The position numbers were made by a program, and so were the translations under genes. DNA of 33,220 nucleotides, taken from Clostridiales bacterium (GTDB lineage Bacteria; Bacillota; Clostridia; Oscillospirales; Oscillospiraceae). Positions 15,283 to 23,396 of this stretch are shown here, in pieces (position 1 is the first letter of the stretch; each line of letters starts with the position of its first letter). Location of the stretch: the NCBI GenBank assembly GCA_029268065.1, contig JAJUHC010000028.1, positions 1-33,220 of the forward strand, written 5' to 3'. Under the pieces are notes generated by a model. The model worked only from the letters and a program-made list of their open reading frames with translations, was not told the origin of the DNA and did no database searches.

Positions 15283-17847
15283 TTGGCGTTAAACAACGAA
15301 AAGAACATTAAGTTCTCGAGCGGAAGGACGCCCAGGCAGCGCGGCGCCGCTGTTCTTAAAGTACTGGGCACTGTTTTACTTATTTTTGTCACAACGGGAC
15401 TCATTTTCACCTGTATATTCGCTATATATGTCAAAACAAATCTGTCAAAGGATTTTGACGTGCAGGTAACGGATTTTTTCCTCAACCTATCGAGCAAGAT
15501 TTACTATAAAGATAAAGCCACCAACGAATACAAGGAGCTTTCCTCGCTTTACAGCGGCGAAAACAGAGTCCGGGTCAGCTACAAGGATATGCCCGTCTAC
15601 CTGGAGAAAGCCGCCGTTTCCATCGAAGACAAGCGCTTTTACAAGCACAAAGGCGTGGACTGGTACCGCACGGCCGGCGCCGTCGTAAATATGTTCTTCG
15701 GCATGAAGGACACCTTCGGAGGCTCCACCCTTACCCAGCAGCTCATAAAGAATGTTACAATGGACGATCAGGTGACCGTCAAGCGGAAGCTTCTCGAAAT
15801 CTTCAGGGCCATTGAATTTGAGAAAAAGCACAGTAAGGAGGAAATTGTCGAGCTGTACCTCAACTCCGCTTTCTTCGGCGAGGACTGCCGTGGCGTCGGT
15901 TCAGCCTCTCAGGTATATTTCGGCAAGGATACGAAGGACCTTTCTCTCGCGGAGTGCGCGAGCCTTATCGGCATAACGAACAACCCCTCCGCCTACGACC
16001 CCTACATCAGCGAAAAGAACAAGGAGCGCAACAAGGCCCGGCAGGAGCTTATTCTTAAGGAAATGCAAGAGCAGGGCTATATCAGCAAGGAGCAGTACGA
16101 CGAGGCCGTCGCGCAGAAGCTTGTCTTCAGGAAGGGCACGGCAGGCGGAAGCACCGAAAAGGGCGTTAACAGCTGGTATGTCGACGCCGTGATAGAGGAG
16201 GTCATCAAGGACCTTCAGAAGAAAAAGAATATTTCTTATGACAGCGCCGAGGAGCTAGTCTTTTCAGGCGGCTACAAAATCTACACAACCATAGATCCCT
16301 CTATTCAGGCGTCGGTGGATTCGGTTTACAACGACGCTGCTAATCTGCCCTCCGGCTATGTAAAGAGCAAAACCGGGCAGCAGCTCCAATCCGCGATAGC
16401 GATAGTCGATCCCTATACCGGAGACGTCGTCGCGCTCGCCGGAGGCATCGGCGAAAAGACGGGGAGCCGCCTTTATAACAGAGCCACCAGAATGAAGCGT
16501 CCTCCCGGTTCGACTATAAAACCGCTCTCGGTTTACGCCGCGGGAATAGAGCTCGGTCTTATCATGCCCTACACCACGTTCAACGACGGGGCCAACCTCA
16601 AAATTGCAGGCACCGACTGGTATCCGAACAACGACGACTACGAAAACAGGGGTCTCGTTACGGTCCGCTACGCCATTCAGAAGTCCATTAACACCGTCGC
16701 CGCGCAGATAGTCGAGCTTATTACTCCCTCAAAGGCCTTCTCGTTTCTTCAGGAAAGGTTCGGGATTTCAAGCCTTGTGAAGGGCGCCGACGATTCCTAC
16801 GCTCCCATGGCTCTCGGTCAGCTCACGGACGGAGTCTCGGTGCTTGAAATGGCCTCCGCCTACACGGCATTTGTCAACAAGGGCGTATATACAAGGGGCC
16901 GGCTTTACACCTCCGTGACGGACTCTAACGACAAGCCCGTGCTTGAAAAGGAGCTTGACAGGCGGGTAGCCATCAGCGAGGTCACGGCTTATTACATGAC
17001 GGACCTTATGGTCAGCGTCGTAAACGGCGGCACGGGTCTCTTGGCAAAGCTCTCAAACATGCCGACAGCCGGTAAATCAGGCGCAGCGGGCGACTGGCTC
17101 GACAGATGGTTTGTAGGCTATACGCCTTATTACGTCGCCGCGATCTGGACCGGCTATGATATTCCCGAGTACATGGGCGTGAGCAACCCTTCCGCGGTAC
17201 TGTGGAAAGCCGTAATGCAGAAGGTACACGCCAATCTGGAGAGCAAGTCCTTTCCAATGCCTTCCGGAATGAAGCAGTATACTATCTGCACCGACACAGG
17301 GCTCCGCGCCGGCGACGCCTGCTCCAAGGACGTAAGGGGGGATCATACGATGACCCTGTACATGATGCCGGACAAGGCTCCCACGGCTTACTGCCCGGTG
17401 CACACAATGGTGGATATCTGCTCCGAGTCGCACGACCTCTTCACTGCTTCCTGTCCGCAGAGCACTCTCCTCAAAGCGGCGGTTCTCGATCTTTCCAAGC
17501 TCCCGCAGGGCATGAAGATACTGACTCCCGACTACTACAACTCCGACAAGGTGAAAATACCCTATATTCTGTCAGAGATGCAAAAATGCACCCTCCATTA
17601 TTCGGCGGTCGACCCGAAAACGGGCTGGAAAATCGACGGCAAGACAAAGTACCTCGTCATACCCGAAAGAGGGCTGCTTTACGACCCGAAAACAGGCAAG
17701 GTATACGACCCGATAAGCGGCTGGGAGGTCGACAAAAGCACCGGCGCTCTCATCGACCCCAAGACCGGAAAGCTTATCGATCCGTACACCGGCAAGGACT
17801 ACGACGGCTCAAAGAAGAATCCCGTGGTGATACCTAAAACTCAATAA
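15283..17847 (+). CDS. Class A penicillin-binding protein (PBP1A-type)
   Basis: A bifunctional peptidoglycan synthase of 854 residues. A cytosolic tail and membrane anchor (about 26-50) are followed by a GT51 transglycosylase with SIEDKRFYKHKGVD (Glu115) and GGSTLTQQ (about 147-154). The transpeptidase domain has the nucleophile in STIK (Ser410, Lys413), SIN (468-470) and KSG (598-600) in place of the commoner KTG. The last 80 residues are repeats of DPKTGK, YDP-I-SG and DPYTGK units. GGGAGGTG at 15269-15276 points to TTG 15283; the in-frame GTG 15274 is part of the ribosome binding site itself. TTGACA at 15177 may mark the promoter, but no well-spaced -10 is clear. Confidence 0.95.
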   Translation: MALNNEKNIKFSSGRTPRQRGAAVLKVLGTVLLIFVTTGLIFTCIFAIYVKTNLSKDFDVQVTDFFLNLSSKIYYKDKATNEYKELSSLYSGENRVRVSYKDMPVYLEKAAVSIEDKRFYKHKGVDWYRTAGAVVNMFFGMKDTFGGSTLTQQLIKNVTMDDQVTVKRKLLEIFRAIEFEKKHSKEEIVELYLNSAFFGEDCRGVGSASQVYFGKDTKDLSLAECASLIGITNNPSAYDPYISEKNKERNKARQELILKEMQEQGYISKEQYDEAVAQKLVFRKGTAGGSTEKGVNSWYVDAVIEEVIKDLQKKKNISYDSAEELVFSGGYKIYTTIDPSIQASVDSVYNDAANLPSGYVKSKTGQQLQSAIAIVDPYTGDVVALAGGIGEKTGSRLYNRATRMKRPPGSTIKPLSVYAAGIELGLIMPYTTFNDGANLKIAGTDWYPNNDDYENRGLVTVRYAIQKSINTVAAQIVELITPSKAFSFLQERFGISSLVKGADDSYAPMALGQLTDGVSVLEMASAYTAFVNKGVYTRGRLYTSVTDSNDKPVLEKELDRRVAISEVTAYYMTDLMVSVVNGGTGLLAKLSNMPTAGKSGAAGDWLDRWFVGYTPYYVAAIWTGYDIPEYMGVSNPSAVLWKAVMQKVHANLESKSFPMPSGMKQYTICTDTGLRAGDACSKDVRGDHTMTLYMMPDKAPTAYCPVHTMVDICSESHDLFTASCPQSTLLKAAVLDLSKLPQGMKILTPDYYNSDKVKIPYILSEMQKCTLHYSAVDPKTGWKIDGKTKYLVIPERGLLYDPKTGKVYDPISGWEVDKSTGALIDPKTGKLIDPYTGKDYDGSKKNPVVIPKTQ

Positions 17848-17853
17848 CGGCAC

Positions 17854-17892
17854 AAAAATATGAGGATCGCCTCCGGCCTTCCTCATATTTTT
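17854..17892. terminator. Bidirectional terminator, PBP / ytvI
   Basis: AAAAATATGAGGA (17854-17866) pairs with TCCTCATATTTTT (17880-17892). It lies between the convergent genes and overlaps the ytvI stop codon at 17891-17893. Confidence 0.85.
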
Positions 17893-18964
17893 AGTTTTTC
17901 CACAGCTTTATATAGCCTTTGTCGTTGAACTGCTTCAAAATTATGAGCGTAAGCGGGAAAAGAAGCATTCCTTTTACGCTCATCACCGAATAGCCGAGAT
18001 AAATGGCAAGCAGAGTGGCCGCGGGGTGCAGCCCCACGTTATCTCCGAGTATCTTCGGTTCCAGAAAGCTCCTGACGAGCGTGATAACGCCCCATGTTAC
18101 CGCAACCGCCGCTCCCCTTCCAAAGCTGCCTCCGACAAGCAGGATCAGCGCCCAGGGTATAAGCACGGTGCCCGTCCCGAGCACTGGCAGCGCGTCAATA
18201 AAGGCGACCGTGAGCGCCGCGCTGAGCGGCGACCTGACTCTGAGAAGGCCGAATGCGATAAGCAGCTCCAGGAAGGTCACCGCCATCAGAAAAAGCTCCG
18301 CTTTCAGCCAGCCGCCCAGTGTTCCGAACATATCCGATTTCATGTGCCGGATTTTATCCTGCCACTGCTCCGGAAACTGGCGAATCAAAAACTTGTTCAC
18401 TCTTTGGTAGCTTGAGCTAATAAAAAAGGTTCCTATCGCGTAGGTGAATATAAACATGATAACTCCGGGCGCAAAGCTTGCGCAGGAGCTGAGAAACCTC
18501 ACAAGCCTAGCGGAAAGCTCCGCGGGAAGGACGCTAAGCTGCCTCGACATCCCTTCCACTGCGCTTTCGACAAAGCCGCGCATTTCAGGCGACACCGAGG
18601 AAACCAGCGCCTGAAGCCTATCGTAGAGCGCGTTTACAAGCGTCGGCAGCCCGGACAGGTATCCGGGAAGCTCCTTGATGATCTCTATCATTTTTCCCAG
18701 CAGGATACCGCTTATCAGAGCAAAAAAAACCAGCAGAAAGGATACTATGAGTACCGTGAAAACGGCCGCGCTGAAGCTTCTCTGAAAGCCGCACCTCCTG
18801 AACATAAACAATACTCCGGGCTCGATTACCCTGGCCGTCAGCATCGCGAGGATAAACGGCAAAAGCCACGGCAGGACGTACGCAAACGCAAACCAGACTG
18901 CGGCCGCCGCCAGTAGAACGCTTCCCAGGCGGAGCGCAAAACGCAGGTATTTGCTCTCTGTCAT
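17891..18964 (-). CDS. ytvI: AI-2E family permease, sporulation YtvI type
   Basis: A 357-residue polytopic membrane protein of the AI-2E/PerM family. Two N-terminal membrane helices (LAAAAVWFAFAYVLPWLLPFI) are followed by a third, then an extended amphipathic region (KELPGYLSGLP...). The C-terminal core has the signature FIDALPVLGTGTVLIPWAL and RSFLEPKILGDNVGLHP. The length and ending match the sporulation integral membrane protein YtvI. ATG 18964 has only a weak GAGAGGGGA upstream. It faces away from the ACT-hom-lysC operon. Transport substrate unknown. Confidence 0.9.
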   Translation of the reverse strand: MTESKYLRFALRLGSVLLAAAAVWFAFAYVLPWLLPFILAMLTARVIEPGVLFMFRRCGFQRSFSAAVFTVLIVSFLLVFFALISGILLGKMIEIIKELPGYLSGLPTLVNALYDRLQALVSSVSPEMRGFVESAVEGMSRQLSVLPAELSARLVRFLSSCASFAPGVIMFIFTYAIGTFFISSSYQRVNKFLIRQFPEQWQDKIRHMKSDMFGTLGGWLKAELFLMAVTFLELLIAFGLLRVRSPLSAALTVAFIDALPVLGTGTVLIPWALILLVGGSFGRGAAVAVTWGVITLVRSFLEPKILGDNVGLHPAATLLAIYLGYSVMSVKGMLLFPLTLIILKQFNDKGYIKLWKN

Positions 18965-19111
18965 GCCGTCCCCTCTCTCTTCTTGTAGTTTTTGTCGTTT
19001 TATTTTGAATTAAATCCTTCAAAATTAAGCAAGATGCCACTTGCCTTTACGCCCGATATATGATAATATGCTTTACACGAAATACAAATGACTTTGTCAG
19101 GAGGACACAAT

Positions 19112-19558
19112 ATGCTCTCTGGCTCAAAACCGGGCTATTACCTGATAGCTGCAGACACCTTGCCCGAAGTCTTTCTCAAGGTGTCGGAGGCAAAGGAGCT
19201 GCTTGAAACAGGGGATGCTAAGACCGTCGCCGACGCCGTCGCCGCGGTGGGCTTAAGCCGAAGCGCCTTCTACAAGTATAAGGATAAGATCGCTCCCTTT
19301 CTCGATATGAGAAGCGGGAGAATAATAACCTTCAGTCTCACTCTCCGGAACAGGCCCGGAGTTTTGTCTTCCGTACTTTCTATTTTTGCCAATTCGGGAG
19401 CCAATATACTTACTATCAACCAAAGCATTCCGGTCAACGGCTGCGCCGCCGTGACTATTTCGGCGGAGGTTTCCGGAATGGAGTCCACTCCCGAAGAGCT
19501 TATGCTCAATGCGCGCAGGCTTGATGGCGTCAGGAAGATGGAGATACTGGCGGGGTGA
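19112..19558 (+). CDS. ACT domain regulatory protein (PheB-like, UPF0735)
   Basis: A 148-residue protein with a short N-terminal helix-turn-helix-like part (TVADAVAAVGLSRSAFYKYKDKI) and a C-terminal ACT domain (about 68-148: FSLTLRNRPGVLSSVLSIFANSGANILTI). ACT domains bind amino acids. The position directly ahead of homoserine dehydrogenase and aspartokinase suggests sensing of threonine, lysine or another aspartate-family product. The frame opens at 19088, but AGGAGG at 19099-19104 clearly serves ATG 19112. The stop is 38 bases before hom. Confidence 0.9.
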   Translation: MLSGSKPGYYLIAADTLPEVFLKVSEAKELLETGDAKTVADAVAAVGLSRSAFYKYKDKIAPFLDMRSGRIITFSLTLRNRPGVLSSVLSIFANSGANILTINQSIPVNGCAAVTISAEVSGMESTPEELMLNARRLDGVRKMEILAG

Positions 19559-19596
19559 AAAACTCCGCTGCAGCAATTAATGAAAGAGGGTTTCAG

Positions 19597-20805
19597 ATGA
19601 TAAACGTAGCTGTTCTAGGTTTTGGGGTGGTCGGCTCGGGAGTAGCCGAGGTTTTGTCGACAAATGCGGAAAAGATTGCTCAAAACGCCGCGCAGGAGAT
19701 TGTCTTGAAATATATACTCGACGTCCGAGACTTTCCCGACAGCCCCTACAAGGATTGTTTTGTCAAGGATTTTGCCGTTATCGAAAACGATTCGTCCGTT
19801 CAGATAGTAGTCGAGACTATCGGCGGAGTGGGCGCCGCCTATGATTTTACAAAGCGTGCCATCAACGCAGGCAAGAGCGTCGTGACCTCAAACAAGGAGC
19901 TTGTCGCCACACACGGGCACGAGCTTCTGGAGCTTGCCCGCATTAAAAACGTCAACTATATGTTTGAGGCGAGCGTAGGAGGCGGCATACCGATAATAAG
20001 GCCTATCAGCCAGTGCCTCGCCGCAAACGAGATATTCGAGCTTTACGGAATACTCAACGGCACTACAAATTATATTCTGACACAGATGATTCAGAACGGG
20101 GTGTCTTTCGAATTCGCGCTCCGGGACGCTCAGGAAAAGGGATTCGCCGAGGCGAATCCCTCCGCCGACGTGAAGGGCTTCGACGCATGCCGCAAAATCT
20201 GCATACTCGCCTCCCTTTCCTTCGGCAGCCAGGTTTATCCCGACAGCGTGCCGACCGAGGGTATCGAAAATATAAGCCTGACCGACGTCGAGTTCGCGCG
20301 GAGCGCAGGCGGTAAGGTGAAGCTTTTGGGCCGCTCCGTGATGCGCCAGGACGGCAAGATCGCCTGCTACGTCGCCCCGCACATCATAGGGGAGAGCAAC
20401 CTGCTCTCAAATGTTGAAGGGGTTTTCAACGGCATCGTCGTGCGCGGCAACGCCATCGGGGATGTGATGTTCTACGGAGCGGGAGCCGGAAAGCTTCCGA
20501 CGGCCAGCGCGGTTGTGGCGGACATAATTGACTCTTCCAAGCACATGGACTCGAGAAAGTATATATACTGGGAGGAAGCCAAACCAGAAATGATGTTTGA
20601 TCCCGCCACCATAGTGAGCAGGTGGTATATCCGCACGAGCGCCGGCCTGAGCCAGGCCAAAAAGATTTTCGGCAAGGTTTCTGTCCTTGTAAGCGAAGGC
20701 GCGGAATTTGAAACGGCCTTCATTACCGAGCGCATGAGCAAAATCGAGATCGAGGGTCTGATTTCCGGTTTCCCGGTGCTTTCCCTTATGAGAGTCCTCG
20801 ACTGA
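19597..20805 (+). CDS. hom: Homoserine dehydrogenase
   Basis: A 402-residue enzyme that reduces aspartate semialdehyde to homoserine with NAD(P)H, the branch point to threonine and methionine. It has the Rossmann motif VLGFGVVGSGV at the start, TSNKELVATHG, the catalytic-domain signature ASVGGGIPIIRPI...GILNGTTNYILT, and FAEANPSADVKGFDACRK. A C-terminal ACT-like domain (about 320-402) is the usual threonine feedback site. AGAGGG precedes ATG 19597; the frame extends 42 bases further upstream without a ribosome binding site. It is in an operon with the ACT gene and lysC; thrB and thrC are not here. Confidence 0.96.
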   Translation: MINVAVLGFGVVGSGVAEVLSTNAEKIAQNAAQEIVLKYILDVRDFPDSPYKDCFVKDFAVIENDSSVQIVVETIGGVGAAYDFTKRAINAGKSVVTSNKELVATHGHELLELARIKNVNYMFEASVGGGIPIIRPISQCLAANEIFELYGILNGTTNYILTQMIQNGVSFEFALRDAQEKGFAEANPSADVKGFDACRKICILASLSFGSQVYPDSVPTEGIENISLTDVEFARSAGGKVKLLGRSVMRQDGKIACYVAPHIIGESNLLSNVEGVFNGIVVRGNAIGDVMFYGAGAGKLPTASAVVADIIDSSKHMDSRKYIYWEEAKPEMMFDPATIVSRWYIRTSAGLSQAKKIFGKVSVLVSEGAEFETAFITERMSKIEIEGLISGFPVLSLMRVLD

Positions 20806-20851
20806 CGAATGAATTCGCGGGTTCGCCCGATCGAACTATATGGAGGTTAAT

Positions 20852-22060
20852 ATGGCACTAATTGTTCAGAAATTCGGCGGATCGTCCGTGGCCGACGCCG
20901 AAAAAATCCGCCGGGTTGCCGGCATCATCGCCGACACCTACAACGCGGGAAACGATGTGGTGGTCGTGCTTTCCGCGCAGGGCGACACAACGGACGACCT
21001 TCTTGAAAAGGCCGCCGAGATAAACTCAAGGCCTTCCAAGCGCGAGCTTGATATGCTGCTTTCAACCGGCGAGCAGATTTCCATTTCCCTCTGCGCCATG
21101 GCTCTCGAGAAGATGGGGCTTCCCGTCATCTCCCTCACCGGCTGGCAGATCGGCATGAAAACCGATTCCAATTACGGCAACGCAAAAATCAAGGGAGTCG
21201 GCTGCGAGAGAATAAAAAGCGAGCTCGACAAGAAGCGCATCGTTTTGGTCGCCGGATTCCAGGGAATAAACAAGTACGACGATATTACGACCCTCGGAAG
21301 AGGCGGTTCCGACACCACCGCGGTCGCGATAGCCGCGGCGATGGACGCGGAGCTCTGTCAGATATTTACCGACGTCGAGGGCGTTTTCACCGCGGATCCC
21401 CGCAAGGTGCCGAACGCGATTAAGCTCGACGAAATCACCTTTGACGAAATGCTCGAGCTCGCGTCGCTCGGCGCCCAGGTCCTGCACAACCGCTCAGTTG
21501 AAATGGCGAAAAGATACGGAGTCAATCTTGAGGTGCTGTCGAGCTATGTCAGAAAGCCCGGCACGAAAGTTAAGGAGGTCACAAAAATGGAAGAAACCAA
21601 GATCAGCGGCATAGCCAAAGACAGCGATATTGCGAGAATTGCGATAGTGGGCGTCAAGGATGAGCCCGGCATCGCGTACAAAATATTCAGGGTGCTCGCG
21701 AAAAGCAATATTAACGTGGACATTATTCTTCAGTCCATTGGCAGAGACAACACCAAAGACATCAGCTTTACCGTCGCAAAGACCGACAAGGACGCCGCTG
21801 TCGAGGCGCTCCAGGCAAACAAGGAAATAATCGGGTTCTCAAGCCTCAGCGTGAGCGACAAGGTTTGCAAGGTGAGCATTGTCGGCGCGGGCATGATTAA
21901 AAGCTCCGGCATCGCAGTGATGATGTTCGAGGCCCTCTACGACGCAAAGATTAACATTCATATGATTTCCACCAGCGAAATCAAGGTTTCGGTGCTTATT
22001 GACACCGACATGGCGGATATCGCGATGCAGGCTATACACAAAAAGTTCTTCGGGGTATAG
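20852..22060 (+). CDS. lysC: Aspartokinase (alpha subunit, with internal beta-subunit start)
   Basis: A 402-residue enzyme that phosphorylates aspartate, the first step to lysine, threonine, methionine and diaminopimelate. It has KFGGSSVADAEKI at the N-terminus, STGEQIS, TTLGRGGSDTTAVAIAAAM and TDVEGVFTADPR in the catalytic domain. Two ACT domains follow (about 262-402, with VGVKDEPGIAYKIF and VSIVGAGMIKSSGIA). GGAGG at 20842-20846 fixes ATG 20852 rather than ATG 20840, which lies within the ribosome binding site. An internal ribosome binding site gives a second product from residue 246, as in B. subtilis aspartokinase II. Confidence 0.96.
   Translation: MALIVQKFGGSSVADAEKIRRVAGIIADTYNAGNDVVVVLSAQGDTTDDLLEKAAEINSRPSKRELDMLLSTGEQISISLCAMALEKMGLPVISLTGWQIGMKTDSNYGNAKIKGVGCERIKSELDKKRIVLVAGFQGINKYDDITTLGRGGSDTTAVAIAAAMDAELCQIFTDVEGVFTADPRKVPNAIKLDEITFDEMLELASLGAQVLHNRSVEMAKRYGVNLEVLSSYVRKPGTKVKEVTKMEETKISGIAKDSDIARIAIVGVKDEPGIAYKIFRVLAKSNINVDIILQSIGRDNTKDISFTVAKTDKDAAVEALQANKEIIGFSSLSVSDKVCKVSIVGAGMIKSSGIAVMMFEALYDAKINIHMISTSEIKVSVLIDTDMADIAMQAIHKKFFGV
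21572..21589 (+). promoter_or_regulatory. Internal ribosome binding site and ATG for aspartokinase beta subunit
   Basis: Perfect AAGGAGGT (21572-21579), seven bases, then in-frame ATG 21587 (Met246 of lysC). It would make a 157-residue protein with only the two ACT domains, matching the alpha2-beta2 design known for B. subtilis LysC. Confidence 0.8.
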
Positions 22061-22101
22061 CTTCAAAATATCTGCTGTACTCCGCAGGCGTACACAAAAT
22101 A

Positions 22102-22136
22102 ATGGCGGCGGGAACCCCCGTCGCCATCAGTTTTTT
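22102..22136. terminator. Terminator of the hom-lysC operon
   Basis: ATGGCGGCGGG pairs with CCCGTCGCCAT (one G-T), followed by CAGTTTTTT on the plus strand. On the minus strand it is followed by TATTTTG, so it can also end the DUF362 gene. Confidence 0.85.
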
Positions 22137-22141
22137 CATTC

Positions 22142-23266
22142 TTATAAGGTTTTTCCGAGTCTGCGCCTGACCTCAATCGCGTGCGCCGGGCAGACCTCCT
22201 GACAGCAGAAGCAGGAAATGCAGCCCTTTTGCGGGATACGCGCTTTCCCTCCGGCGATTTTTATCAAATGAGGCGGGCAGCTTTCGGCGCACTTTCCGCA
22301 GCCTATGCATTTGGCCTCGGTCAGATGCGGGAGGGGCTTCAGTATGAGCGCGGCTCCTTTGGATACCGGGCCGCGCATAAAATTAGGAAGAAAGCCCAGA
22401 AACTTCTTGCTGTCGGGAAGCTTGAAGGGCTTTGGGTTCGTCTGCGCGCCGTCTCCGGTCACGGTAATGTCCGAGGGCGAAAAAAGCCCCTTTGCGACGG
22501 CAAGCTCCAGCATCGGAACAGTCTTAGGCTCTATTCCCATCATACCGGCGGCAATATAGTCCTGCGCAAACACGTCGCGCGAGGCGAGCGTAAACCCCAT
22601 AAAACGCCTGTCTCCGGAATTGGGCCCGTTCCCCTCCATGGCTTCAACGGCGTCGATCACGGTGACGTTCGGCCTTACCGTTCCCGCGAGCTCCAGGAGC
22701 ATATTCGCGAAATCCTCCTGCTTCGGGTACTTGTAGTGCATTTCCGGCTTCTGCAGTCCCGGTATGGAGCCGAACATGTTTTTTATGCCTCCCGACATGG
22801 TCGTCATGGAATGTGTCTTGAGCTTCGCGACGTTTATGATGTAATCCGCGTCCGCGATGGGATTTATGATATTAAAGCTGCGGTTTCTAAAGCCCTCCGG
22901 GCAGGTGATTTCCTTCCAGCCGGTGTCATAGTTGAGCTTTGCGGCGCCTTCCAGCGCGTTCATGCCGGATACGCCGTATACGGTCCTCAGATTTGCGGCG
23001 TGATAGGGACCGGCCGGGCTGTCCGCAACCGTGATGTCGTCCACGCCGCGCTCTCTCAGCCATTTTGCAACCGCCAGTATCAGATTGGGATGAGTGGTCA
23101 CCGCCTGATTAGGCCTGCGCGCCGTCAGAAGGTTCGGCTTTACCGTAACCTTCATTCCGGGCCGAAGGTCGTCTGCTATCTTCAGGGCGTCAAAATGCTT
23201 TGCTACTGCCCGGTCCAGGGTGTCCTGGCCGTAATCTTCGGTTTTTCTGACGGAAACTATCGACAT
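22142..23266 (-). CDS. DUF362 protein with C-terminal 2x[4Fe-4S] ferredoxin domain
   Basis: A 374-residue protein. The DUF362 body has VKPNLLTARRPNQAVTTHP, the VADSPAG turn, INVAKLKTHSMTTMSGGIKNMFG and VTVIDAVEAMEGNGPNSG. A bacterial ferredoxin domain at the end has CIGCGKCAESCPPH and CISCFCCQEVCPAH, for two 4Fe-4S clusters. The family is common in anaerobes and has no firm function; a redox role is inferred. The frame extends to 23350, but conserved sequence begins at ATG 23266 (MSIVSVRK) with a weak GGGGC upstream. It follows the FAD oxidoreductase on the same strand, though a hairpin at 23354 separates them. Confidence 0.88.
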   Translation of the reverse strand: MSIVSVRKTEDYGQDTLDRAVAKHFDALKIADDLRPGMKVTVKPNLLTARRPNQAVTTHPNLILAVAKWLRERGVDDITVADSPAGPYHAANLRTVYGVSGMNALEGAAKLNYDTGWKEITCPEGFRNRSFNIINPIADADYIINVAKLKTHSMTTMSGGIKNMFGSIPGLQKPEMHYKYPKQEDFANMLLELAGTVRPNVTVIDAVEAMEGNGPNSGDRRFMGFTLASRDVFAQDYIAAGMMGIEPKTVPMLELAVAKGLFSPSDITVTGDGAQTNPKPFKLPDSKKFLGFLPNFMRGPVSKGAALILKPLPHLTEAKCIGCGKCAESCPPHLIKIAGGKARIPQKGCISCFCCQEVCPAHAIEVRRRLGKTL

Positions 23267-23353
23267 GTTATGCCCCGTTTCAAAATTTGGCTTTGCCGGT
23301 TGATTATAGCATGCTTTTAAATACATATCAAGGCGAATTCCGTAAAACATGAG

Positions 23354-23387
23354 AACTCAGGGCGCGCAGCAGGACACGCCCTGAGTT
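23354..23387 (-). terminator. Terminator-like hairpin after the FAD oxidoreductase
   Basis: AACTCAGGGCG (23354-23364) pairs perfectly with CGCCCTGAGTT (23377-23387). The minus-strand tail TCTCATGTTTT is a weak T-tract. Confidence 0.65.
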
Positions 23388-23396
23388 TTGCGTCTT

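Noticed and set aside
19020..19111. Riboswitch or T-box leader ahead of the ACT-hom-lysC operon
   Set aside because: The leader is under 100 bases and shows no lysine-riboswitch or T-box landmarks. The gaps before hom and lysC are under 50 bases.
22181..23320. 379-aa plus-strand open frame
   Set aside because: It is antisense to the DUF362 ferredoxin gene with its conserved cysteine motifs; a GC-rich codon shadow.
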